Positions 54,673 through 63,647 of a DNA stretch of 64,000 bases are shown here, in pieces. Each line of letters starts with the position of its first letter. Position 1 is the first letter of the stretch. The translations under genes and the position numbers were made by a program. The notes under the pieces were generated by a model. That model was given only the letters and a program-made list of their open reading frames with translations. It did no database searches and had not been told where the DNA came from. Origin of the DNA: a bacterium (GTDB lineage Bacteria; UBP15; UBA6099; JAJRTR01); contig JAJRTR010000182.1 of the NCBI GenBank assembly GCA_024278215.1, forward strand, positions 1-64,000. The letters run 5' to 3'.

Positions 54673-57017
54673 CTGATTATCCGGATAAGGGTCTGTTTGA
54701 AAATGTCGAGAGTGAAAGGTTTGACGAGGTATCCCGCGGCACCGGTGTCATAACCGCGTTTTATCTGGTCAGAAAGTCCTGATGCGGTGAGCATGAGCAC
54801 CGGTATGTTCTGTTTTGCTTCTACAGTTTTTATCATTTTAAGCAGCTCGTAACCGCTGATTTTCGGCATTGTCACGTCAAGTAAAATTACGTCTATGGGA
54901 TCTTTGGAAAAGAGCAGAGAAAGAGCTTCAAAGCCGTCTGATGCAGGGAACACGGTATAGCCATCTTCCGCGAGTATGTCCGTCATCATATCGAGAAAAT
55001 CCAGATCGTCATCGATAAGCAGTACGTTCTTCCCGCTCGCCGTCATCGTCGGCCCGTGAGCGCCGGAATCATTGGCCGGCCTGACACCGCCGGCGCCGGT
55101 GTAGACTTGTTTGCGTGCTGCTTCGGCTACTTTGTTCGGGTCTGTGAAAGGAAGGGTGAAAAGGAACGCCGCACCGCCCGACTCGCTTTTTTCCAACCAG
55201 AGTTTTCCGCCGTGAACACTTACTATTTCGCGTGTAATGGCGAGTCCCAGCCCCGAGCCGCCGTGTTTGCGCGTGTCGGAACCGTCTATCTGGTAGAATT
55301 TCTCGAAGACCTTTTCGGAATATTCTTCCGGGATACCCGGGCCGGTGTCGGAAACTTCTGCAAGCGCCATGCCTTTGTGAGACGGGTGTCGGCAGACCCG
55401 CAGCCGCACACTTCCCTCTTCAGTAAACTTGATCGCGTTTTCGACAAGATTGTTGAATACCCGTGATATTTTTTCTTTGTCGGCGAGGACCGGTGGCAAC
55501 TGCTCATCCATTTCAATAAAAAAAGCGAGTTCGGAAGCCTTTGCCCTTGATTCATATCCGCATGCAAGGTCGTCTATAAGGTCCTTGAGGAATACCTCTT
55601 CCCGGTGGAGTTCGAGCTTGCCGGATTCTATTCTCGACAGGTCCAGGAGGTCGTCGATAAGTTCATTCAGGCTTTTGCAGCGCCTGTTCATAACCTCGAC
55701 GGCTTTTTCCTGTTTTGGGGTGAGCGCGCCGAGTTTCTCTTCGGCAAGCATTGAAGAATACATTTTTATGAGAGTGAGTGGAGTCCTCAATTCGTGAGAC
55801 ACCATGGAAAGGAATTCGGATTTCACAACATTTGCGCGCTGGAGTTCTTCGTTGACCCTGAGCAGGTGGTCCTCGAGCAGAACTTTATCAGTGAGGTTTT
55901 CGAAAATGGCGATTGCGCCCATTACTTCCGAGGCCAGGTCCTTCATCGGACAGATGCTTACATTGAACATAACTTCATTGGCCATCTGCGACGATTTGTA
56001 GATTACGCGTTCATTGGTATAGATGTTGCCTTCAGTGACGACTTTATTGAAAATGGATTCAAGATTTTCGCTTTCCCAACCGGGGAAAACATCCCATATC
56101 TTTTTCTGATTTATGTCCCCGGGCCTGATGCCCATGTGAGTCTCCAGGCTGCTGTTCGCGCGTGTGATACTGCCTGTTCTGTCTATAACGATGATTCCAA
56201 GGTTGATATTCTCGACGACAGCATCGCTCAAGCGTCGTTGCTCGTCGGATTCTCTCTGCCTTCTAACCCTGGTTTCATACTGCGTGTGCCAGTAATCCAT
56301 CATCTCATTTATCGAATTGGACAATTCTCCTATCTCATCGTGAGTATCGTAAGATAGTTTCTCGATGCGTTCCTCGCGGACGAGGCGGTCTACCGTTTTC
56401 TTGAGATGCGACAGAGGTCGCAAAGCTAATCTGGAAACGGTAATGACGAACACAAGATTCAGAACTGTGAGTACCAGTATGAGGAGTGCGCTTCTGGTCT
56501 GGAGGGTGGATATGTGGTTGTTGATTTCCTTCATGGAAACGACCATCAGCACATAGCCCCAGTTGATGCCGCCCGCGCTTACGGGAGCGACGATAAGCAA
56601 CTCTTCATCTTTTCCCTGCGGTCCGTTTCTCTTGAGGAAGCGCGGTTCTGGCGTCTCCTGTTTCAACAATTTCAGAATGTCTTCATCTGTGACACTTTCG
56701 CCGGTCGACTCTCCGGCGGAATCCACGATATATGTGAAGTCGTCGGAGATGACAGCACATTCCAGAACAGGGAACTTCACATCGTGGGTGACGATAATTT
56801 CCGGCAGGTCGTTTATAAGCTGGTAATCGTGTATGACCAGTGAATTGCGGACCATACGGGCAGTCAGCTTTGCTCGGTCCATCCCGACACGCTCGAGAGA
56901 TTCCTTCATTATATGCTCCGCGCCCCTTATGCTGTGGAGAGCAAACACATACATGATGATCAAAGTGATCGCAGAAGTTGTGACACCGATTCTGAATGCT
57001 ATATTGAGATTCTTCAA
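54666..57017 (-). CDS. Membrane-bound hybrid sensor histidine kinase
   Basis: A 783-residue kinase. TM1 at about 10-30, a periplasmic sensor segment 31-172, TM2 at about 173-197, HAMP 198-265, PAS about 275-390, HisKA with His408 in V-S-H-E-L-R-T-P, HATPase_c (N-L-V-E-N-A-I-K-F; D-T-G-P-G-I; G-G-S-G-L-G-L-A-I), and a C-terminal receiver with Asp in L-L-D-V-T-M-P-K and S/T-V/K-P-F. The receiver may autoregulate or pass phosphate onward. It starts at TTG 57017 without a strong ribosome binding site. No regulator is adjacent; the R1/R3 fragments separate it from the convergent TIM-barrel gene. Confidence 0.92.
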   Translation of the reverse strand: MKNLNIAFRIGVTTSAITLIIMYVFALHSIRGAEHIMKESLERVGMDRAKLTARMVRNSLVIHDYQLINDLPEIIVTHDVKFPVLECAVISDDFTYIVDSAGESTGESVTDEDILKLLKQETPEPRFLKRNGPQGKDEELLIVAPVSAGGINWGYVLMVVSMKEINNHISTLQTRSALLILVLTVLNLVFVITVSRLALRPLSHLKKTVDRLVREERIEKLSYDTHDEIGELSNSINEMMDYWHTQYETRVRRQRESDEQRRLSDAVVENINLGIIVIDRTGSITRANSSLETHMGIRPGDINQKKIWDVFPGWESENLESIFNKVVTEGNIYTNERVIYKSSQMANEVMFNVSICPMKDLASEVMGAIAIFENLTDKVLLEDHLLRVNEELQRANVVKSEFLSMVSHELRTPLTLIKMYSSMLAEEKLGALTPKQEKAVEVMNRRCKSLNELIDDLLDLSRIESGKLELHREEVFLKDLIDDLACGYESRAKASELAFFIEMDEQLPPVLADKEKISRVFNNLVENAIKFTEEGSVRLRVCRHPSHKGMALAEVSDTGPGIPEEYSEKVFEKFYQIDGSDTRKHGGSGLGLAITREIVSVHGGKLWLEKSESGGAAFLFTLPFTDPNKVAEAARKQVYTGAGGVRPANDSGAHGPTMTASGKNVLLIDDDLDFLDMMTDILAEDGYTVFPASDGFEALSLLFSKDPIDVILLDVTMPKISGYELLKMIKTVEAKQNIPVLMLTASGLSDQIKRGYDTGAAGYLVKPFTLDIFKQTLIRIISE

Positions 57018-57326
57018 TTTATGTTGATCCGCAGCCGCCCATTGTTATGTTTGCGGTAACACTTTAGACATCTGAAGTAAAGCCGTGGAATTCCGGGGAC
57101 ATAACTGGAATTTGTCCTTTAATTGCAGTCATGTAGGGAACTCTTCACCTGGCTGAAGTGTTACTGTTTGTGAGCATATTATACAACACTATTCTGATAA
57201 ATTGCACTTGGGTAGTGATTTTTTTTAGCTTATCTGCAACAGACGGCGCGGGGAGCAGAAGATGCGCTGTTCCCGCAAGCCGGTGCCCCCGCCTGCGGTG
57301 ACATCCGATGCCCGGCGCGGCGGCAA

Positions 57327-57402
57327 TACGTTGAGGAATATTTTCGTGCCGACAAAGCATCTGTAGACAATTGCAGCCGAATCAGGATTTTACAATTGGC
57401 TC
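57327..57402. repeat. R1 element, partial
   Basis: Right half of R1 (from TTGAGG through TGCCGACAAAGCATCTG to TTTTACAATTGGCTC) truncated on the left. It sits in the 490-bp gap upstream of the barrel operon. Bases 57018-57326 hold no feature I recognise. Confidence 0.65.
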
Positions 57403-57438
57403 ATAAGAAATATTTCTACGGATTTACATGAGATCACG

Positions 57439-57467
57439 TTGACAACAATAAAGTTGGATGATATTCT
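57439..57467 (+). promoter_or_regulatory. Strong promoter of the barrel/FecR/lipoprotein operon
   Basis: TTGACA at 57439-57444 and TATTCT at 57462-57467 with the optimal 17-bp spacer, 40 bp upstream of the first ATG. It begins 36 bp after the R1 fragment. Confidence 0.65.
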
Positions 57468-57507
57468 ACTCGGTACAAAATTATTTTATTTCAGGGAGGT
57501 ATCACAC

Positions 57508-58302
57508 ATGAGGTCATCACTGCGGAATATTACGCTACTCATAGCGTTGGCAGTGCTGGTGGCATCCGTGCCGGCGACAGCGAAGCCGGGACCGGTAGTG
57601 CTCACCTATATGGAAAGGGTGGAATATCATTCCGACACGACCACGATCAACGAAACCACGGGTCAATCGGAAATCGGAGAAGAAACGTATCTTTACACCC
57701 TCATTTCAGCTTACAGGAAACTGGACAAGGATGTTTTTGGGAACCTGTACTATATCCACAAGTACAGCCTGGACGACACCGACACGGCGTCCAACATCGG
57801 CGGCGTCAGCATTACTCACAAAATGACGGGCAAGTGGAAGATGAATTATTCATACTCTTATACGTCGAACCCGGAGAGAGGCTCCGTCACCTACACGACG
57901 GAAAGATTCGACAACGACAGACTTTCGTTTTCGCTCACGCACAGTGTGAACCCCGGCAAACAGCACAACAGACATTACAGGCTGAAGACGACTTACAGCA
58001 CAAACACGGACTTCACGGAAAACAGAACTCTTTCAGAGAAGGTCTCTGTCGACGGAAAGTTTTGGAACAGGTGGAAGTATGATCTTTCATACCAGTTCGT
58101 ATGGGGGCTGACAGACGACCCGGCGAAGGGTATCTACAGGTCGCAGTTCGCCAACCAGTGGTCTGCCGATTTTTCGTACAAGATCAACAAGAAACAGAGG
58201 CTCGTCCTTGGTTACATGTACCTCGACAAGCAATATCACGGGGCCACAGACGACGATAACCTTCTCAGGCTCAGCTATTTCAGATCGTTCACAGGGCTCT
58301 GA
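57508..58302 (+). CDS. Outer-membrane beta-barrel-like protein
   Basis: A 264-residue exported protein: signal peptide (residues 1-24, ending A-T-A-K), then alternating polar/aromatic strands with many Tyr/Thr (K-M-N-Y-S-Y-S-Y-T-S, W-K-Y-D-L-S-Y-Q-F-V-W) in the DUF481-like style, ending in Y-F-R-S-F-T-G-L. An outer-membrane beta-barrel is likely. AGGGAGG is 7 nt before the ATG, and a strong promoter precedes it. First gene of a three-gene operon with the FecR-domain protein and the lipoprotein. Confidence 0.7.
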   Translation: MRSSLRNITLLIALAVLVASVPATAKPGPVVLTYMERVEYHSDTTTINETTGQSEIGEETYLYTLISAYRKLDKDVFGNLYYIHKYSLDDTDTASNIGGVSITHKMTGKWKMNYSYSYTSNPERGSVTYTTERFDNDRLSFSLTHSVNPGKQHNRHYRLKTTYSTNTDFTENRTLSEKVSVDGKFWNRWKYDLSYQFVWGLTDDPAKGIYRSQFANQWSADFSYKINKKQRLVLGYMYLDKQYHGATDDDNLLRLSYFRSFTGL

Positions 58303-58386
58303 TCGTACAACACTCGCACCTTGCAGCAATACATAAACATTAAATTAGGTGTATATAGTACATTAATAAAAAAAGGGAGGATGATT

Positions 58387-59169
58387 TTGAGGAAATCACT
58401 ATCAGCATTAATACTAACATCGATTATGCTTTTCGCAGTCTCCATAGCCGCCTGTGCTGCGAACAGTGCGGTACTGAAGGACCTTAAGGGTAAGGTCCAG
58501 GTGAAAGCGGCGATGGGACAGCCGTGGGAAGATGCGCGGAACGGCCAGAAAGTGGACGCCGGCGCATCGATAAAAACAGGATCCGGCGCGGAGGTTATTG
58601 TCGCATGGGGGGAAGGAAAAGCGATAAAGGTCAGTCCGCTTTCAAACATTAAACTGGAATCACTTGCATCTGCAAAATCGAAGATAAACCTATCTGAAGG
58701 AAAGATATTCGCACGCACAAATAAGTTGAAAAGCGCGGGAGGAACATTCGAAGTGAGAACCCCGACGGCCATAGCCGGAGTGCGCGGCACGGGTTTCGAG
58801 GCGACACCCGGCAGCTTCGCCGTTGTGGAAGGCACAGTGGCTGTAACAGCCGGTGGAGTGGAAGTCATAGTCGAGGCGGGCATGATGACGGAGATTCCCG
58901 AGGCAGGCGCGCCACCCGCACAACCGACGGCCATTCCAGCCGTGAAACTCGATGAGCTCAGGAAAGTCAACGCAGGCGTGCAGAAGGTCGCCGACGTAAC
59001 TTCCGCCGCGGGTGTTGTCAAACAAGAACCGAAACCTGTCGAGCAGGTTGTCGAGGAAGTAAACGAAGATGTCGAACAGGTTACAGTCGACGACAAGCTT
59101 ACCGAAGATGCGGCGAGTGCAGGTTTTGACGCTGGTACCGGCGGCATCCAGGGAACGATAAACTACTGA
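58387..59169 (+). CDS. FecR-domain exported protein
   Basis: A 260-residue exported protein. After a signal peptide (about 1-22), a FecR-type domain (PF04773): V-K-A-A-M-G-Q-P-W-E-D-A-R-N-G-Q-K-V-D, T-G-S-G-A-E-V and V-R-T-P-T-A-I-A-G-V-R-G-T-G-F. The C-terminal third is a P/E/V-rich linker (V-V-E-E-V-N-E-D-V-E). FecR domains bind polysaccharide or sigma-regulator partners; here a periplasmic role with the barrel is likely. I chose TTG at 58387 because GGGAGG ends just before the ATG at 58381, leaving no spacing for that codon and 6 nt for the TTG. Confidence 0.85.
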   Translation: MRKSLSALILTSIMLFAVSIAACAANSAVLKDLKGKVQVKAAMGQPWEDARNGQKVDAGASIKTGSGAEVIVAWGEGKAIKVSPLSNIKLESLASAKSKINLSEGKIFARTNKLKSAGGTFEVRTPTAIAGVRGTGFEATPGSFAVVEGTVAVTAGGVEVIVEAGMMTEIPEAGAPPAQPTAIPAVKLDELRKVNAGVQKVADVTSAAGVVKQEPKPVEQVVEEVNEDVEQVTVDDKLTEDAASAGFDAGTGGIQGTINY

Positions 59170-59187
59170 AAAGGGGATGGTACAAAC

Positions 59188-61026
59188 ATGAAGAAATTAA
59201 GTTATATTGCAGCAGCGACAATGATTGCCATCGCCGGATTTATCGCCGGATGCGGCGGGGGCGGCGGCACGACAGCTACAAACAGTCCGACTAACTACAG
59301 ATATGGCAATATTAAAGCAAATGTCAATTTCGGCGTAACTTCGGCGGCGAAAACTGCCGCCAGGAATGCGAACAACGGAAGTGATTTTACTGTCGAGGAA
59401 CTCGCAATACCCACATCCACAAAGATGTACCAGGGATGCGAGAACTGGATACTCGAGAAGACGACTTACAACTTTGACGACAATTATTCACGTGTGGCCG
59501 GTTCAACAACATCTTCTTCCTCTGAGTATTACTCCATTAAACCTCCGGCAAGTCTGGCCGCATCAAGCACGGTTCCCGTGTACCTGTGGGTAGCAAAAAA
59601 CCCCGGGTATCTTGCCGAACATTACGCGAAATCACTTGAAAACACCGGCAACACGGATGTTAATCCCGTGGCGAGCGCCTGCGCCATGCTTTCATGCTCC
59701 GGATGGAGCACCGACCTGAACGCCCCGATAGGTTGTTCCGGCGAGTTCGATATCAAAAACGTCGCCGTCGGCGACAATCTTCTCCTCGAGGCCAGTGCCT
59801 ATGCGTGGGACGACGACGGCTGTTACAATATGTCTACAAACTCATACGAAGCCTGCTTCATCCAGAAACATTTCGTCGCGGGACTGGTTGCTTCCGTTGT
59901 CGAAGGCCAGTATACGACCGGCGTGGAAATCACCCCCACATCGACACTCGTCGCTATATCTGCGATGGCTTATGCCACGGACACAGGGCAACTGCTGTCG
60001 AGTATTTCACAGACCGACGTCAACAAGATAATTACCGCTGTAAGCGGCACGAGCGGTTTGTTCCCGTCAGGCATCAAGTACGGAGAGACGACCTATAGCG
60101 GATCGACACTGCAAAACTACTATTCATTTACCAATACAATTGTGGAATCGGTATTGAACAGCGCCGGTCTGAGTGGTCCGCATTTGTCTTCATTCTCTCC
60201 GGAAAGCGGATCGAAAATCACTTATGATGCCCCGGTGTTCAAAGCGGTGTTCAACGAAGCGCTCGACACATCAGTCACTCCGACAGGCTTCACCGCGACA
60301 ATAACCAACAGTTACACCGGTAACACATTCACCATCAACAACTCGAATGCAACAGACTACGGCACATTCTCCTATGAGAGCTCGGGAAGCGCCACAGACA
60401 CGCTCGTGTATACCCTGAAATCAAGCAGTGTTCTGTCCGCCGCCGGCCTTCATACACTGTCGGCAAACTCTTCTTACTATATATCGGATTTCTCGATGCC
60501 GACAAATATCAAGAATGCGGACGGCGAACCGTGGATCGCATCGCTTGATTCCCTTATGCCGTATTATTTCTACATTTACACATACACCGGGCCGGTTCTC
60601 GTCTCGACATCTCCGGCAAACGGCGCGGCCGACGTCGCCTACGACGGGACGACCTTCGACGCGGTCTTCAACATGGCTCTGGACACTTCCGTCACACCAT
60701 CCGGCTTCTCTGTTTCTCTGGTCAACAGCAGCACCGGTGGCTATCTGACTATAGACGACACGAACATTTCGGACTACGGCACTTACTCTTACATTACAAC
60801 TACCGTGACGAATGATACGCTCCGTTTTACGCTGAAATCCAGCTCCGAACTCTCGGCCGCGGGCCTGAGCACACTCTATTCCGGAACCACATACACGATC
60901 TCAAACTACACCCTGCCTGCCAACGTAAAGGATTCGGCGGGCAACATCGCTTATGACCCCAATAGTGTTGTTCCCTCCGAGAATGTTCAGTTCACGACTG
61001 AATACGGAAGCGATTACGAGTATTGA
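59188..61026 (+). CDS. Lipoprotein with Big_5-type Ig-like domains
   Basis: A 612-residue lipoprotein: signal with lipobox I-A-G-C (Cys22), a Gly-rich linker, a long unknown N-terminal domain with Cys-rich S-A-C-A-M-L-S-C and Ser/Thr-rich segments, and two Big_5/SbsA-type Ig-like domains (about 330-450 and 470-605), each with F-x-A-V-F-N-x-A-L-D-T-S-V-T-P-T/S-G-F and Y-T-L-K-S-S-S. Probably a surface-exposed adhesion or matrix protein. AAGGGGATGG lies upstream. A strong terminator follows 33 bp after the stop. Confidence 0.85.
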   Translation: MKKLSYIAAATMIAIAGFIAGCGGGGGTTATNSPTNYRYGNIKANVNFGVTSAAKTAARNANNGSDFTVEELAIPTSTKMYQGCENWILEKTTYNFDDNYSRVAGSTTSSSSEYYSIKPPASLAASSTVPVYLWVAKNPGYLAEHYAKSLENTGNTDVNPVASACAMLSCSGWSTDLNAPIGCSGEFDIKNVAVGDNLLLEASAYAWDDDGCYNMSTNSYEACFIQKHFVAGLVASVVEGQYTTGVEITPTSTLVAISAMAYATDTGQLLSSISQTDVNKIITAVSGTSGLFPSGIKYGETTYSGSTLQNYYSFTNTIVESVLNSAGLSGPHLSSFSPESGSKITYDAPVFKAVFNEALDTSVTPTGFTATITNSYTGNTFTINNSNATDYGTFSYESSGSATDTLVYTLKSSSVLSAAGLHTLSANSSYYISDFSMPTNIKNADGEPWIASLDSLMPYYFYIYTYTGPVLVSTSPANGAADVAYDGTTFDAVFNMALDTSVTPSGFSVSLVNSSTGGYLTIDDTNISDYGTYSYITTTVTNDTLRFTLKSSSELSAAGLSTLYSGTTYTISNYTLPANVKDSAGNIAYDPNSVVPSENVQFTTEYGSDYEY

Positions 61027-61059
61027 ATCGAAAAGCAGGAATTTATTGTACAGATACCG

Positions 61060-61087
61060 CCCCGGCGCAACCGCGCCGGGGTTTTTT
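61060..61087 (+). terminator. Rho-independent terminator
   Basis: Stem CCCCGGCGC (61060-61068) with GCGCCGGGG (61073-61081), loop AACC, then TTTTTT. It ends the barrel/FecR/lipoprotein operon. Confidence 0.85.
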
Positions 61088-61199
61088 CATGGTGCCTGCA
61101 ACACTTGCGCTGTGCCTGCAAAAGGCCCCGGATTCCCGTCTGCCACCACGGATCCCGGATTCCGCACAAAGAAATCCGGAAAACATCGGCAACTCTTTT

Positions 61200-62183
61200 T
61201 CATTTCTCATCAGTCGGCAGAGCAGGCGATTTTTTGTGGAATTCGTCGGATTCTTTGTCCCATCCGTTTTTCTTGATCAAATCAACTATCTCACGGGTAC
61301 GTTCAAGATCCTTTTCATCGAAAAGCTCGAAATGGCCTTTGATAGCCATGAACATGAATCTGAACTTATTGAAAGCTTTGTCCTTGTAGGCGTTTACAGT
61401 TCTTTTCGTCAATTTTGCGACGACATCGGATGGCAGGTTATTGCTAAGAACGAAAATCCAGTTGTGTTCGCCCTGTGTGCAAGCGACAGGTTCGAGTTCG
61501 ACAGGTTCGCCGGTGCTGTTTTTACCGCCGCTGATTCCACCGCCCACAAACAACTGGTGCTCGTCGGCAGTAAAACAGTCGATTTCCCCGGCAGACAGTG
61601 CGTCCACAAGATTGGAGGGGGGAGAATCATACACGAATACAGTGTCGCCGAAAAATTCGGACATTGTTTTGTCTATACCGTTCTCATGGAGCAGCAGGCG
61701 GGTGTAGATTGTATTTGTGCCGCCCCAGGTTTTTCCTTCCAGTTCGCTTATCTTTTCAATCCCCTGTCCACGCTCGACATATATACATTGTTTCGAGTAC
61801 TTCGCTTTATTAAAAGTCACAGTGAATGCGGGGGTCGCCAGCGCTTTTACCTTGTTTTCTATCTGTACATAGCCTGCTGCGCTTGAAAAGATCGTTATAT
61901 CCGCCCGCCCCTCCTTGAGCGCAGTATAAGCCATGTCCGCTTCATCCTGAGCATATCTGTAAGGGACGATTTCCACGTTTACATCGAATCCGGTTTCCTT
62001 ACCCAGCGTAATGCAGAATTCACGCAGAAGTTTTGTCAGGCTGCTGCCCACCATAGATTCATTCACAGGAAGGTACACAGCCAGTGTGTTGTCTTCATCG
62101 GCAGCGCGCGCGGTTGCGGCGTGAAGCGCAACGGCGGCAAGTATGACAAAAATAAATCCGGCTGATAATCGCAGTTTCGACAT
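61200..62183 (-). CDS. PhnD-like solute-binding protein, second paralogue
   Basis: A 327-residue exported protein of the same PhnD-like group as the 35.2 kb protein. The signal peptide ends at about residue 28 (A-T-A-R-A-A). Shared motifs: A-D-I-T-I-F, W-G-G-T-N-T-I, Q-G-E-H-N-W-I-F and M-A-I-K-G-H-F. Again no transporter genes are adjacent. The ATG at 62183 was chosen because AGGTGAG lies about 4 nt upstream; a GTG 9 nt further upstream is part of that ribosome binding site. A R3-type hairpin follows (61135-61180). Confidence 0.8.
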   Translation of the reverse strand: MSKLRLSAGFIFVILAAVALHAATARAADEDNTLAVYLPVNESMVGSSLTKLLREFCITLGKETGFDVNVEIVPYRYAQDEADMAYTALKEGRADITIFSSAAGYVQIENKVKALATPAFTVTFNKAKYSKQCIYVERGQGIEKISELEGKTWGGTNTIYTRLLLHENGIDKTMSEFFGDTVFVYDSPPSNLVDALSAGEIDCFTADEHQLFVGGGISGGKNSTGEPVELEPVACTQGEHNWIFVLSNNLPSDVVAKLTKRTVNAYKDKAFNKFRFMFMAIKGHFELFDEKDLERTREIVDLIKKNGWDKESDEFHKKSPALPTDEK

Positions 62184-62355
62184 GGGGCTCACCTCTCTGC
62201 AACAATTGTATTACGAAAAACCACAGCACTGCAAGCGAAATATCGCAGTATCGTGAATTCACGCTTGGAGACAAAAAAACATCCCGCCCGGAGATGCCTG
62301 TATTTTATGAATAAATGATAATATTTCTGTTTATCTTACATCGCCGATTACAAAA

Positions 62356-62583
62356 TCATCTTGCCATCAGGCTGAGTTGTCTGTTGAGTGCCGAGTTGAG
62401 GGTGCGCACTCTGGATTCGAGTTCACGTGCCATTGCGAGTTCCGGCAGCGCATTCGTTCTTGACGGTTTCGGGATAGACGGACATTGTGTTGCCGAACGT
62501 GTGTGCACGGCATCGACCGGGGTATATATGATGTGTGCTCTTGCGGGTTTGTAGGTTATTTTATCGTAAAGAAATGTTGACAT
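62356..62583 (-). CDS. Small protein with strong ribosome binding site, unknown
   Basis: A 75-residue protein. Residues 48-72 (L-P-E-L-A-M-A-R-E-L-E-S-R-V-R-T-L) could form an amphipathic coiled coil. The ribosome binding site GGGAGG is excellent (5 nt before ATG), which supports a real gene. No family recognised. Divergent from the 63.0 kb small gene. 62184-62355 shows nothing else. Confidence 0.5.
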   Translation of the reverse strand: MSTFLYDKITYKPARAHIIYTPVDAVHTRSATQCPSIPKPSRTNALPELAMARELESRVRTLNSALNRQLSLMAR

Positions 62584-62723
62584 TTTTTCCTCCCTGATCT
62601 TCAGCCGCGAAAACGTCCATGTTTCCTATATTTATATTTATCGGACGAATCGGGTGGAACTTTAACATTTTTTGTGATATTGATAATTCGATTGAAGATT
62701 ATGCGGAAAAAAAGAAAATTATT

Positions 62724-62902
62724 GGGCAAATTACAAAATTATGTTCGAAGCGAGGTCGAACGAAATTTTTCATAAGCAAGGCGGAGGTGCAAAATCCCCG
62801 CAGGCGTACTCGCCGAGTACGTTGAGGATGATTTTGTGCCGACAACGCAGCTATGGGCAATTGCAGTCGACCGCAGCCAAATCATAATTTTGCAATTGGC
62901 TC
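62724..62902. repeat. R1 element, full copy 4
   Basis: A 179-bp R1 copy with a degenerate left end (GGGCAAATTACAAAATT) and intact right end; central palindrome CGTACTCGCCGAGTACG, in which the loop base changed but the stem is perfect. Same orientation as copy 1. Confidence 0.8.
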
Positions 62903-63001
62903 TATTGTAAAAACAGCATTTATTTATATATCAGGGTTCATTTATCACAGTTTTTTGACGAAAACTAATATAAGAAAGCGTCAGAGAAAACGGTATTGGA
63001 C

Positions 63002-63193
63002 ATGTGGATTGAAGAAGAAACAGAAAAGTGTGAATCGCGCAAGCAGCGGGATTATGTGCGCGACATGAACGATCTGATCAATGCCGAACGTGAGCGTGTC
63101 CTGAGGATTATGAAAAGAATCGACAAGTCGATGGAAGCCGTCCGGAAGACTCAGCGAATCACCGGAAAGAACACTCCGGAGAGCGATAGATAA
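63002..63193 (+). CDS. Small charged helical protein, uncertain
   Basis: A 63-residue, mostly helical, highly charged protein (W-I-E-E-E-T-E-K, E-R-E-R-V-L-R-I-M-K-R-I-D-K). No family recognised. The ribosome binding site is fair (AGAGAAAACGG). It follows the R1 copy by 100 bp. It could be a chance frame. Confidence 0.35.
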   Translation: MWIEEETEKCESRKQRDYVRDMNDLINAERERVLRIMKRIDKSMEAVRKTQRITGKNTPESDR

Positions 63194-63340
63194 TTCATTG
63201 ATTCTCCGCAATACTACTATTTCAATGCTCCGGACTGAAGTCCGAGGTATCTATTGGTGTCGTTCCTGCGAAGGAGGAATCCAGTTTCTTTTTGCGGGAC
63301 CCGGGAGCCCGATCTACAGTTTTGTCAGTACTGATGGGCG

Positions 63341-63385
63341 TGCCCAAACAAAAACGGTTTGAGCACGGCACACATGGTTTGATTC
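63341..63385. repeat. R5 fragment
   Basis: GGGCGTGCCCAAACAAAAAC and the following bases to ACGGCACACATGG match the inner part of R5 (positions 95-135) in reverse. A degenerate ATTCC-type palindrome is just upstream. Confidence 0.5.
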
Positions 63386-63498
63386 GTGTGTAATCAGTCC
63401 CAATACTGTTCAGTTAGGACTCAATAATGCACAAAAAACCAGTATTTATCAAGATATTCGTTGTATCTGTGCCCTTAACTTAACGGTATTGTAATTAG

Positions 63499-63578
63499 CC
63501 CGCATATTTCACAAATGCGGGTTCAAAAACAGGAAGAATGCCTGTAATACAAGGCGCGGCAAGTGAGTGGTGAGGGAA
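63499..63578 (+). repeat. R3 element, truncated copy
   Basis: The left end of R3 with the CCCGCATATTTCACAAATGCGGG hairpin and the following AGAATGCCTGTAATACAAGG through GAGGGAA matches copies A and B, then the similarity stops at about 63578. It is roughly 80 bp instead of 199. Confidence 0.7.
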
Positions 63579-63647
63579 TTCTTGCAGAATATCTGAATTT
63601 GCACAAGTTCAGATACAGGAAACACGCACTCAAAACGGAGCCGCCTG

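Noticed and set aside
14654-62902. CRISPR array as an explanation for the repeated palindromic sequences
   Set aside because: The repeats are long, single, irregularly spaced and without spacers; no cas genes are present.
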